The translations under genes and the position numbers were made by a program. A DNA stretch of 7,215 bases from JARKQH01 sp964631605 (GTDB lineage: Bacteria > Verrucomicrobiota > Verrucomicrobiia > Limisphaerales > UBA8199). The stretch covers positions 1 to 7,215 of the forward strand of contig CAZVYG010000140.1 of NCBI GenBank assembly GCA_964631605.1, given 5' to 3'. Of the stretch, positions 1 to 6,486 are shown one piece after another (within the stretch, counting starts at the first letter, position 1; each line of letters opens with the position of its first letter). A model generated the notes under the pieces. That model had not been told where the DNA came from. It saw only the letters and a list, made by a program, of their open reading frames with translations, and made no database searches.

Positions 1-2
1 TT

Positions 3-1340
3 GTCCTAAGCGCGCCCTACTATTTCTTGAGAATGTGGCGGCGGGGCAACTGGCAAACCGGCTTTGCCCAGCGGTTCGGCCGCTATAATTCCAAGTTCAA
101 ACAGGCCATCACCAACCGGCACATCCTCTGGATGCACGCGGTCAGCGTCGGCGAAGTCAACGTGTGCACGCAGTTGATCCGCGCCCTCGAGCCGCGTCTG
201 CCCAATTTGAAAATCGTGGTGTCCACCACCACCACCACCGGCATGGGCGAACTGCAACGAAAGCTGCCCAACCACATCAGCAAAATCTATTACCCCATAG
301 ACTGGCGGGGCTTTGTCAGCCGCGCGTTGAACACCGTGCGGCCGGAGGCCATCGTCCTGATCGAAGCCGAAATCTGGCCCAACTTCATCGGGAAAGCGCG
401 CCAGCTTGGCATCCCGCTATTCCTGGTGAACGCCCGCCTGTCGGACCGCTCCTATCCCCGCTACCTCCTGTTCCGGTTTCTGTTTCGCAAGCTGTTCGCC
501 TCCTTCGCCGGCGTGGGGGCCCAAAACGAGGCCGACGCGGCGCGGTTGCTGCGGCTGGGCTGCCGGCCCGAGGCGATTCACATTGTCGGCAGCCTGAAAT
601 ACGACGCGGCCAAGCTCGAGGAGCGGCGCCTGGTGGATGTGCCGGAAATGTTCCGCAAGCTGGGCGTGCCCCCCGGCGCCCGGGTCCTGGTCGGCGGGAG
701 CACCCACGCCGGCGAGGAACTGTTGCTGGCGCAGTGCTTCCTGCGGCTGCGGGCGCGCTTCCCGGACCTGTTCCTCGTGTTGGTTCCCCGCCACTTCGAG
801 CGCAGCCGCGAGGTGGGCCGCGAGTTGGAATCGCTGGGCATTCGCTTTGTCTTTCGGAACGAGATCAGTCTCTCGACCCAACATGCCCGCGGCACCGTGG
901 ATTGCCTGCTGGTCAACACCACCGGCGAGCTGAAGTATTTTTACGAGCATGCGACGGTCATCTTCATCGGCAAGAGCCTGCTCGCCCATGGCGGCCAGAA
1001 CCCCATCGAACCCGGCGCGCTCGCCAAAGCCATGGTCTTCGGCCCCAACATGCAGAATTTCCGCGAGATTGCCTCCAGCTTCCTCGCCCGGCAGGGAGCG
1101 GTCCAGGTGCAGGATGCCGCGCAGCTCGAGACGGCCATCGCGGATTTGCTCGCCGATGAAGACCGCCGCCGCCAGCTCGGCCAGAATGCCCTCGAAGTTG
1201 TGCGCGAAAACCTGGGCGCCATTGACCGCACCGTCGAGATGATCATGAAACACCTCGAGGGCGGCGCGCTTTATGTCGCGCCCCGGCGCTTCCCGGCGGC
1301 CGGGGCGGCCCCCGGCGCGCTGCGCGAAGGCCGCGCCTGA
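3..1340 (+). CDS. waaA: 3-deoxy-D-manno-octulosonic acid (Kdo) transferase, 5' partial
   Basis: WaaA/KdtA transfers Kdo from CMP-Kdo to lipid A precursor at the cytoplasmic face of the inner membrane, which starts the LPS core. The frame is open to the left edge, and the residues before the first possible start (TTG at 27) read VLSAPYYF. Together with the following LRMWRRGNW they look like the end of the usual N-terminal membrane anchor, so the true start lies outside the window, probably about 15-20 residues upstream. Counting from the TTG codon: HAVSVGE at 37-43 with the family's catalytic Glu, STTTTTG at 66-72, EAEIWPN at 113-119 with the second conserved acidic site, GGSTHAGEE at 223-231 opening the C-terminal GT-B half, and GGQNPIEP at 322-329 followed by the GPNMQNF motif. 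About 445 residues are visible against 425 in E. coli; the extra is largely an Ala/Gly/Pro/Arg-rich tail after residue 410. Whether the enzyme adds one, two or more Kdo units cannot be read from the sequence. It converges on pilT. Confidence 0.95.
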   Translation, partial: VLSAPYYFLRMWRRGNWQTGFAQRFGRYNSKFKQAITNRHILWMHAVSVGEVNVCTQLIRALEPRLPNLKIVVSTTTTTGMGELQRKLPNHISKIYYPIDWRGFVSRALNTVRPEAIVLIEAEIWPNFIGKARQLGIPLFLVNARLSDRSYPRYLLFRFLFRKLFASFAGVGAQNEADAARLLRLGCRPEAIHIVGSLKYDAAKLEERRLVDVPEMFRKLGVPPGARVLVGGSTHAGEELLLAQCFLRLRARFPDLFLVLVPRHFERSREVGRELESLGIRFVFRNEISLSTQHARGTVDCLLVNTTGELKYFYEHATVIFIGKSLLAHGGQNPIEPGALAKAMVFGPNMQNFREIASSFLARQGAVQVQDAAQLETAIADLLADEDRRRQLGQNALEVVRENLGAIDRTVEMIMKHLEGGALYVAPRRFPAAGAAPGALREGRA

Positions 1341-1386
1341 GCCAAACCGTTGGCGAGGACCCGGCCCGCCGCGCCGCTCGCGCGGC
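1341..1386. terminator. Paired hairpins between convergent waaA and pilT
   Basis: The gap between the two convergent stop codons is almost filled by two short inverted repeats. The first, gccaa-accg-ttggc at 1341-1354, begins directly after the waaA TGA. The second, gccgcg-ccgctcg-cgcggc at 1368-1386, ends one base before the pilT stop codon. Neither is followed by a T run on either strand, so they do not meet the intrinsic-terminator pattern. They could act as a weak bidirectional block or stabilise the 3' ends. In DNA this GC-rich, stems of 5-6 bp can also arise by chance. Confidence 0.3.
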
Positions 1387-1387
1387 T

Positions 1388-2476
1388 CTATTGCAGAATC
1401 CGCCGGCCTTCGTCCAGGAAGATGCCCTTGAAATTCATCTCCAGCGCCTGCGGGTTGGTGGCCTTGCTGAGGGCTTCCTGCTCGCTGACCTTGCCGGCCT
1501 TGACCAGATTGAACAGCGCCTGGTTGAAATTGATCATGCCGTCGTCAATGCCCGTCTCGATGGCCGCCGGCAGCTTGTCCAGCCGGTTTTCTTCGATCAA
1601 CTTCTTCACCGTCGGCGTGTTGATCATGATTTCCAGCGCCGGCGTCATGCTGCCCGCCAGCGTGCCCACCATGCGCTGACAAATCACCGCCTGGAGCGTG
1701 CCCGCCAACTGCCGCCGGATTTGCTCGCGCTCGTCGGCCTTGAAAAAGTCCAGAATCCGGTTCACCGATTGCGCGGCGTTGGTGGTGTGCAGCGTCGAAA
1801 GCACCAGGTGGCCGGTGTCGGCCGCGCTCATCGCCGCCGTGAAGCTGATGGAATCGCGCATTTCGCCGATCATGATGATGTCCGGGTCCTGGCGCAGCAC
1901 GTGCTTGAGCGCGTGGTGGAAGGAGAGCGTGTCCAGCCCCACCTCCCGCTGCTCCACAATGCATTGGTTGTCCTCGAACACATATTCAATCGGGTCCTCC
2001 AGCGTGATGATGTGCTTCTTGAAGTTGGCGTTGATGTGCTCGATCATCGCCGCCAGGGTGGTGGATTTGCCGCACCCGGTCGAGCCCGCCACCAGCACGA
2101 TCCCGCGCGGAGACTCGGCGATCTTCCGAATCTGCTCCAGCAACCCCAGCTCCTCGAAACTCGGCACGATGGTCTTGACATACCGCATGGCCAGACACCA
2201 CTGCCCCCGCTGCTGAAACAGGTTGGTCCGAAACCGCCCGATGTTCGGCACATAATACGAAAAGTCTATCTCCCGCTCCTGCTCCAGCCGCTTCCGCAGG
2301 TGCGCCGGCGCCACCTGCTCGACCACCGCCTTCATCCACTCCTCGGTGGGAAACGGGCATTCAATCGCGATCAACTGGCGGTTGATCCGAAACACCACCG
2401 GCGTGCCGATTTTCAGGTGGACATCCGAGGCGCCGCCTTTCACGGCGGTCTCCAAAATCCGATGAAACAATTCCAT
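1388..2476 (-). CDS. pilT: Type IV pilus retraction ATPase, PilT/PilU family
   Basis: This is a 362-aa member of the PilT branch of secretion ATPases, hexameric cytoplasmic motors that depolymerise type IV pili for twitching motility, adhesion or DNA uptake. The N-terminal PAS-like domain holds ASDVHL (16-21) and GRFRTN (80-85). The C-terminal motor holds Walker A GSTGCGKST (131-139), the Asp box ITLEDPIEY (157-165), Walker B IIMIGEMRD (200-208) and the His box HLVLSTLHTT (223-232). Length matches the family (about 345-385 aa). Oddities: the P-loop has Cys where Ser is usual, and the PilT hallmark AIRNLIRE is replaced by TVKKLIEE (289-296). The RYVK segment near 98-101 and the long C-terminal tail recall PilU, so a PilU-like or lineage-specific paralogue is possible. 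The ATG at 2476 has only a weak GGCTGGGGG purine stretch upstream. No other pilus gene lies in the window. Family assignment is secure; PilT against PilU is not. Confidence 0.9.
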   Translation of the reverse strand: MELFHRILETAVKGGASDVHLKIGTPVVFRINRQLIAIECPFPTEEWMKAVVEQVAPAHLRKRLEQEREIDFSYYVPNIGRFRTNLFQQRGQWCLAMRYVKTIVPSFEELGLLEQIRKIAESPRGIVLVAGSTGCGKSTTLAAMIEHINANFKKHIITLEDPIEYVFEDNQCIVEQREVGLDTLSFHHALKHVLRQDPDIIMIGEMRDSISFTAAMSAADTGHLVLSTLHTTNAAQSVNRILDFFKADEREQIRRQLAGTLQAVICQRMVGTLAGSMTPALEIMINTPTVKKLIEENRLDKLPAAIETGIDDGMINFNQALFNLVKAGKVSEQEALSKATNPQALEMNFKGIFLDEGRRILQ

Positions 2477-2515
2477 GCCCCCAGCCTACCAAAACCGCCC
2501 CGCTCGAAAAGCAGG
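2477..2515 (-). other. pilT leader, no recognisable promoter
   Basis: If the terminator just upstream works, pilT needs its own promoter. I looked for sigma-70 (TTGACA/TATAAT) and sigma-54 (GG-N10-GC) patterns on the minus strand between the T run and the pilT ATG and found no convincing match. Transcription may come from readthrough or from a divergent promoter type. Confidence 0.3.
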
Positions 2516-2538
2516 AAAAACGGCCGGGCAACAGGCCG
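2516..2538 (-). terminator. Probable intrinsic terminator after ileS
   Basis: Read on the minus strand, the stem CGGCC, loop TGTTGCCC and stem GGCCG is followed immediately by TTTTT (the A5 at 2516-2520 on the plus strand). One extra G-T pair can lengthen the stem. It sits about 80 nt downstream of the ileS stop codon and before pilT, the expected place for a Rho-independent terminator. The stem is short (5-6 bp) but all GC, and a much stronger hairpin lies just upstream of it. Confidence 0.6.
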
Positions 2539-2542
2539 CCCC

Positions 2543-2575
2543 GCCGGCGGAGGCCCCCAGAGGGCCCCCGCCGGC
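2543..2575 (-). repeat. Long GC-rich hairpin in the ileS 3' region
   Basis: The outer arms gccggcgg (2543-2550) and ccgccggc (2568-2575) are a perfect 8-bp inverted repeat. After one A-C mismatch the inner arms ggccc (2552-2556) and gggcc (2562-2566) pair across a 5-nt loop, giving about 14 bp of stem in total. It is not followed by T residues on either strand; the T run belongs to the adjacent hairpin. It probably works with that hairpin in transcription termination or protects the ileS mRNA 3' end. A further small stem, cccg-aaaag-cggg, lies at 2591-2603 next to the ileS stop. Confidence 0.5.
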
Positions 2576-2615
2576 CTGACGCGGAGGCGGCCCGAAAAGC
2601 GGGGGTTGTGATGGA

Positions 2616-5435
2616 TTAGGCCGCAGTCTGGACCACGTTCACGCAGCGGCGGCAAAGGGTCGGATGGTCCGCGCTGGCGCCGACGCTGGTCTCCCAATGC
2701 CAGCAGCGCTCGCATTTTTCGCCGGCGGCCTTGTGAACCGTTACCGACACTTCGGCGTCCGCCCCCGCCTTGACCTCCAGTTGCGAGACATTCAATAGCT
2801 CGCGCAGGTCTTCCACCCGCGCGGCCGCCGGCGCCAAGGCCGGCTCGGGCCCGGTGAAGACCAGTTGGGCGTCCAACGCTTTGCCGATTTGTTTGGCCTG
2901 GCGCGCCTGTTCCAGCACGGGCAGCGCCAGCTCGCGCAACTTGAACAGCGCAGTCCAGGCCGCCCGCTCCGCTTCCGGCAGCCGCAGGTCCAGGGGCTGC
3001 CAGGTCTCGAGGTGGACCGAGTCCGTGCTTCGGCCGGGAACAAATTCCCAGGCTTCGTCGGCCGTAAAGGCGAGAATCGGGGCCAGCATCCGGCACAATC
3101 CCCCCACCAGCCGATAAAGCGCCGTTTGCGTCGAGCGCCGGCGCAACGAGCCCGCCGCGTCCGTATAGAGCCGGTCTTTCACCAGGTCGTGATAAATCGC
3201 CGAAAGCTCCACCGCCACAAACTGGCTCATCTTCTGATACACCACGTGAAACTCGTAACGGTCATAGGCGGCCATCACCTCGAGCTCGAGCCGCGAGAAC
3301 TCGTCCAGAATCCACCGGTCCAGCGCGGTGAGCTGCCCGTCCGGCACCGCGTCGCGCGCCGGATCGAAATCATAAAGATTCGAAAGCTGATACCGCAGCG
3401 CGTTGCGCAGGCCGCGATAGGTCTCGGCCACTTTCGCAATCCGCTCCTCGCTCACGATGATGTCATTCCGGAAATCCTGCGAGGAAACCCACAGCCGCAC
3501 AATGTCAGCGCCCCATTTTCGCACATAGGCCTCCGAGGTCTGCGGCTTTTCGTACCCGCCCTGCCCCTGCTTGCTTTTCGAGATTTTCTCCCGGTCGGCA
3601 TCCACCATGAACCCATGCGTGAGCACCTTGCGAAACGGCGCGCTGCCATTGCCGGCCAGGGACAACAACAGCGACGACTGGAACCAGCCGCGGTGCTGAT
3701 CGCTGCCTTCCAAATACATGTCGCACTGGTACGGCTTGTCCTTCCCTCGCAGCGCCTCCCGCCGGGCAATCACCGCCCGGGACGACGAGCCCGAATCAAT
3801 CCACACGTCCAGCGTGTCGGCCGACTTGGTCGCCGGCTCCGGCCCCGTCCATCCCGCCGGCTTGAGCGTCGCCCAAAGTTCATCCACCGACCGCTCGAAC
3901 CAGACGTTGGACCCGTGTTTTTCAAACAAATCCGCCGCGTTGCGCACCACCCGCGCATCGAGGATCGCCTGGCCCTGAGCGTCATAAAACGCCGGGATCG
4001 GCACCCCCCACGCGCGCTGCCGCGAAATGCACCAGTCCGGCCGCGCCTTGACCGCCGCCTCGATCCGGCTCCGGCCCCAGTCGGGCACCCACTCGACCCG
4101 CTCGATTTCCCGCAGCGCGCGCTCGCGAAAACTGACTCCGTCAACCACATGGTCCACCCGGATGAACCACTGATCCATCGCCCGGAAAATGATCGGGGTT
4201 TTGCTGCGCCAGCAGTGGGGATAGCTATGGTGATAATTCTCCTGGTGGACCAGCGCCTTGCGCACCCGCAGCTCGTGCAGCACCGCCTCGTTGGCTTCGC
4301 TCTTGCCGTGCTTCTCCAGAATGGACGCGCCGATCATCGCCGCCGGCATCTGCTGCGCCACGGGCAGATCGCTGGTGTGGATGAACCGCCCGTCGTCATC
4401 CACCGGCGAATAGATCGGCAGCCCCTGCTTCATGCCCAGCGCGTAGTCCTCCAACCCGTGCCCGGGCGCGATGTGGACGAAACCCGTGCCGGTCGTGTTG
4501 TCCACGAAACTGTCGCCCGCAAAAAAACGGCCTGTCCGCCGGCAAAACGGATGCTCGTACTCCAGCCCGCTCAAATGCCCCCCGTCCAGACTGCGCACAA
4601 TTTCATACCCCGACCACCCGCATTTCTCGGCGATGGCCGGCAGCAGCAGGGCCGAGACAATCATCTCCTCCTCCCCGACCCGCACCAGCGAATAACTGAA
4701 CGTCGAGTTGTAGGCCACCGCCAGGTTGGCCGGCAACGTCCACGGCGTCGTGGTCCAGATCACCACCGAGGTCCCCGGATGCCCCACCAGCCGGAATTTG
4801 ACAAAGACACTCTGGCTGACATGGTCCTGATACTCGACTTCCGCCTCCGCCAGCGCCGTCCGGCAGGGGATGCTCCAATACACCGGCTTTTTGCCCCGGT
4901 AAACAAACCCCTGCTCCACCAGGTCGGCGAACAAACGCAGTTCCTCCGCCTCGTAGGCCTTGTCCAGCGTCAAGTAGGGATTGGCCCATTCCCCCAGCAC
5001 GCCCAGGCGCCGGAACTGCTCCCGTTGAATGCCGACGTACTTGTGCGCATACGCCTCGCAAGCCTTGCGAATGACGGCGGCGTCCGCCGCGGTCTGCCCG
5101 CTCTTGCGCATCTCCTGGCTGACCTTGAATTCGATCGGCAAACCGTGGCAGTCCCAGCCCGGAATGTAAGGCGCCTGGTACCCTCGCAGACTTTTGTATT
5201 TGACCACAATGTCCTTGAGAATCTTGTTCAGCGCCGTGCCAATGTGCACGTCGCCATTGGCAAAGGGAGGGCCATCATGCAGGACAAATTTTCCGGCTCC
5301 GGCGCGCTGCGCTTGAATCTGTTGGTACAGCCCGGCGGCTTCCCAGCGCGCCAGACGCTCGGGTTCCCGCGCCACCAGGTCGGCTTTCATCGAAAAGTCC
5401 GTTCGTGGCAGATTTAACGAGTTCTTGTAGTCCAT
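2616..5435 (-). CDS. ileS: Isoleucine--tRNA ligase
   Basis: IleRS is a class Ia synthetase that charges tRNA-Ile with isoleucine in the cytoplasm and hydrolyses mischarged Val-tRNA-Ile. At 939 aa it matches E. coli IleS (938 aa) end to end, and the N-terminus MDYKNSLNLPRTDF fits the bacterial family, fixing the ATG start. Visible in order: HIGH-type motif HIGT (64-67), GWDCHGLPIE (93-102), CP1 editing domain with WTTTPWTLP (227-235) and HIAPGHGLEDY (321-331), ISRQRAWGVPIP (470-481), DVWIDSGSS (543-551), YLEGSDQHRGWFQ (574-586), KMSKS-type motif KISKS (617-621), anticodon-binding helices from about 700, and a C-terminal zinc site with Cys 908, 911, 928 and 931. This is the zinc-bearing bacterial type. 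Departures are Thr for the last His of HIGH, Ile for Met in KMSKS, and about six extra residues after KISKS compared with E. coli. AAGG at 5442-5445 is a suitable ribosome-binding site, six bases from the ATG. Confidence 0.98.
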   Translation of the reverse strand: MDYKNSLNLPRTDFSMKADLVAREPERLARWEAAGLYQQIQAQRAGAGKFVLHDGPPFANGDVHIGTALNKILKDIVVKYKSLRGYQAPYIPGWDCHGLPIEFKVSQEMRKSGQTAADAAVIRKACEAYAHKYVGIQREQFRRLGVLGEWANPYLTLDKAYEAEELRLFADLVEQGFVYRGKKPVYWSIPCRTALAEAEVEYQDHVSQSVFVKFRLVGHPGTSVVIWTTTPWTLPANLAVAYNSTFSYSLVRVGEEEMIVSALLLPAIAEKCGWSGYEIVRSLDGGHLSGLEYEHPFCRRTGRFFAGDSFVDNTTGTGFVHIAPGHGLEDYALGMKQGLPIYSPVDDDGRFIHTSDLPVAQQMPAAMIGASILEKHGKSEANEAVLHELRVRKALVHQENYHHSYPHCWRSKTPIIFRAMDQWFIRVDHVVDGVSFRERALREIERVEWVPDWGRSRIEAAVKARPDWCISRQRAWGVPIPAFYDAQGQAILDARVVRNAADLFEKHGSNVWFERSVDELWATLKPAGWTGPEPATKSADTLDVWIDSGSSSRAVIARREALRGKDKPYQCDMYLEGSDQHRGWFQSSLLLSLAGNGSAPFRKVLTHGFMVDADREKISKSKQGQGGYEKPQTSEAYVRKWGADIVRLWVSSQDFRNDIIVSEERIAKVAETYRGLRNALRYQLSNLYDFDPARDAVPDGQLTALDRWILDEFSRLELEVMAAYDRYEFHVVYQKMSQFVAVELSAIYHDLVKDRLYTDAAGSLRRRSTQTALYRLVGGLCRMLAPILAFTADEAWEFVPGRSTDSVHLETWQPLDLRLPEAERAAWTALFKLRELALPVLEQARQAKQIGKALDAQLVFTGPEPALAPAAARVEDLRELLNVSQLEVKAGADAEVSVTVHKAAGEKCERCWHWETSVGASADHPTLCRRCVNVVQTAA

Positions 5436-5456
5436 GTCAGGCCTTAAAGAACGCGC

Positions 5457-5485
5457 ACACTATCAGTGCCCTCCCCCCCTGTCAA
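5457..5485 (-). promoter_or_regulatory. Sigma-70-type promoter of ileS
   Basis: On the minus strand a perfect TTGACA (5485-5480) is followed after exactly 17 bp by TAGTGT (5462-5457), which is preceded by TGA and so forms an extended -10 (TGN). The -10 hexamer itself matches the consensus at only three positions. The stretch after it is GCGCG, a GC-rich discriminator of the kind found on stringently controlled translation genes. Transcription would begin near 5450, leaving a leader of roughly 15 nt with AAGG at 5445-5442, too short for a T-box or other riboswitch. The spacer contains seven consecutive G residues (C7 at 5473-5479 on the plus strand). Confidence 0.6.
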
Positions 5486-5523
5486 CGAACCCGCTGGGTC
5501 AAAACCCTTTGTCCACCGGTGGC

Positions 5524-6483
5524 TCAGGACTGGCCCGGCTTGGGCGGCAGACTCAGCCGATCCAGGGAAAGACCTTCGCAACGAAGCAGGACCGCCTCCA
5601 CCCGCGGCACATACATCTGGGTCTCAGCAGGCAGGCGGGGCGCAATGGCAGCGAAGCTCCCGGCTCGCTGGCGTTTCAGCGCGTTGCGCACGGTGCCTTC
5701 CCCGGCGTTGTAGGCCGCCAGCGCCAGACGCCAATCCTTGAACTGGCGGTGCAAGTAGGCCAGGTGCTGCGCCGCCGCTTTCGCGCACAACTCCGGCTTC
5801 ACCCGTTGATCCAGCGGCCAGGTGGTTCGCAACCCGTATTGCCTGGCCGTCGCGGGCATTAACTGAAACATCCCCGCCGCCCCCGCCGGGCTCCGGGCCC
5901 GGGCATCAAACGACGATTCCACCTCCGCAATCCAGACCAACTCGGGCGGAACACCGGCCTGCTTGAAGATCGGCTTGAGCTGGGGCACGTAAGACTTCGC
6001 CGCCGCCGGCCACGGCTCCCGGGCCAGCTTCCGGACCCAGATTTCTTGTTGCAGCGCGGGCGGGGGATTGGTGCGCGGGGGAGCCGGCTGCCCCGGCTCC
6101 ACTCGCGGCGGCGGCAACTTGAGCACAAGCTGATCCGCCACCTCGAGGTAATCCAACCGCGGCTTGAGCCAGGCAGCATAAGGGGCGGTCTCCTCGTAGC
6201 GCTCGAGCAGCGGCAGCACCGCGCGAGCCGCCTCCTTCAGACCGGCCAAATCCAGCACGTATTCGCCGTGGAGTTGCTTCTGGAGTTCGGTAAAGAACCG
6301 GTTGACTTGCTCCCGGTCCGCCTGGCGCAACACCCGCAGCGCATCCTCGTTCAGGTTCTCCGCGGCCCAGGCTTCGACCGATTGCGCCATCTCCTCGAGG
6401 TCCAGCTCCAGGTCCTGAGCCTGGACCGGCGCCGCGACCAGACCGGCCGCAATCAGCGCAAAACAGAGCTTAAGACGTCGCAC
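5524..6483 (-). CDS. Secreted lytic transglycosylase, SLT domain (GH23, MltD-like)
   Basis: Lytic transglycosylases cleave the MurNAc-GlcNAc bond of peptidoglycan and leave 1,6-anhydro-MurNAc ends in the periplasm. This 319-aa protein starts with a signal peptide, MRRLKL plus a hydrophobic stretch ending VQA before Q23. An acidic, probably helical region follows (24-120), then a Pro-rich linker (124-142) and the SLT domain (about 165-305). Catalytic Glu189 lies in EVESSFDARA; GMFQLMPATARQYGL (204-218), AAYNAGEG (256-263) and PAETQMYVP (285-293) are the other family motifs, the last typical of MltD. MltD's LysM repeats are absent and the chain ends soon after the catalytic domain. There is no lipobox, so it is probably soluble periplasmic or loosely attached. 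The start is GTG: no ATG precedes Met32, which lies inside the mature protein, and AGAGGA sits seven bases upstream. The gene follows the GH172-like gene by three bases. Confidence 0.93.
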   Translation of the reverse strand: MRRLKLCFALIAAGLVAAPVQAQDLELDLEEMAQSVEAWAAENLNEDALRVLRQADREQVNRFFTELQKQLHGEYVLDLAGLKEAARAVLPLLERYEETAPYAAWLKPRLDYLEVADQLVLKLPPPRVEPGQPAPPRTNPPPALQQEIWVRKLAREPWPAAAKSYVPQLKPIFKQAGVPPELVWIAEVESSFDARARSPAGAAGMFQLMPATARQYGLRTTWPLDQRVKPELCAKAAAQHLAYLHRQFKDWRLALAAYNAGEGTVRNALKRQRAGSFAAIAPRLPAETQMYVPRVEAVLLRCEGLSLDRLSLPPKPGQS

Positions 6484-6486
6484 CGC

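Noticed and set aside
164..1159. 331-codon plus-strand frame overlapping waaA
   Set aside because: It is an out-of-frame reading of a clear waaA, with an Arg/Pro/Gly-rich translation.
1391..2611. 406-codon plus-strand frame antisense to pilT and reaching into the gap
   Set aside because: It mirrors pilT codon composition, has Arg/Leu/His-rich low-complexity content and no recognisable motif.
2440..3096. 218-codon minus-strand frame running from ileS through the gap into pilT
   Set aside because: It is out of frame with both genes and crosses the hairpins and terminator; the translation is low complexity.
2865..5417. 850-codon open frame on the plus strand, antisense to ileS
   Set aside because: It lies wholly inside a textbook ileS. 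GC-rich third positions suppress stops on the opposite strand, and its Arg/His/Pro-rich translation shows no domain.
5496..5522. Terminator after the transglycosylase (ccaccggtgg palindrome and gggt-caaa-accc stem)
   Set aside because: The stems are only 4-5 bp, the palindrome has no loop, and no T run follows on the minus strand.
5436..5523. T-box or other riboswitch leader for ileS
   Set aside because: The predicted leader is only about 15 nt, and no T-box sequence or specifier structure is visible.
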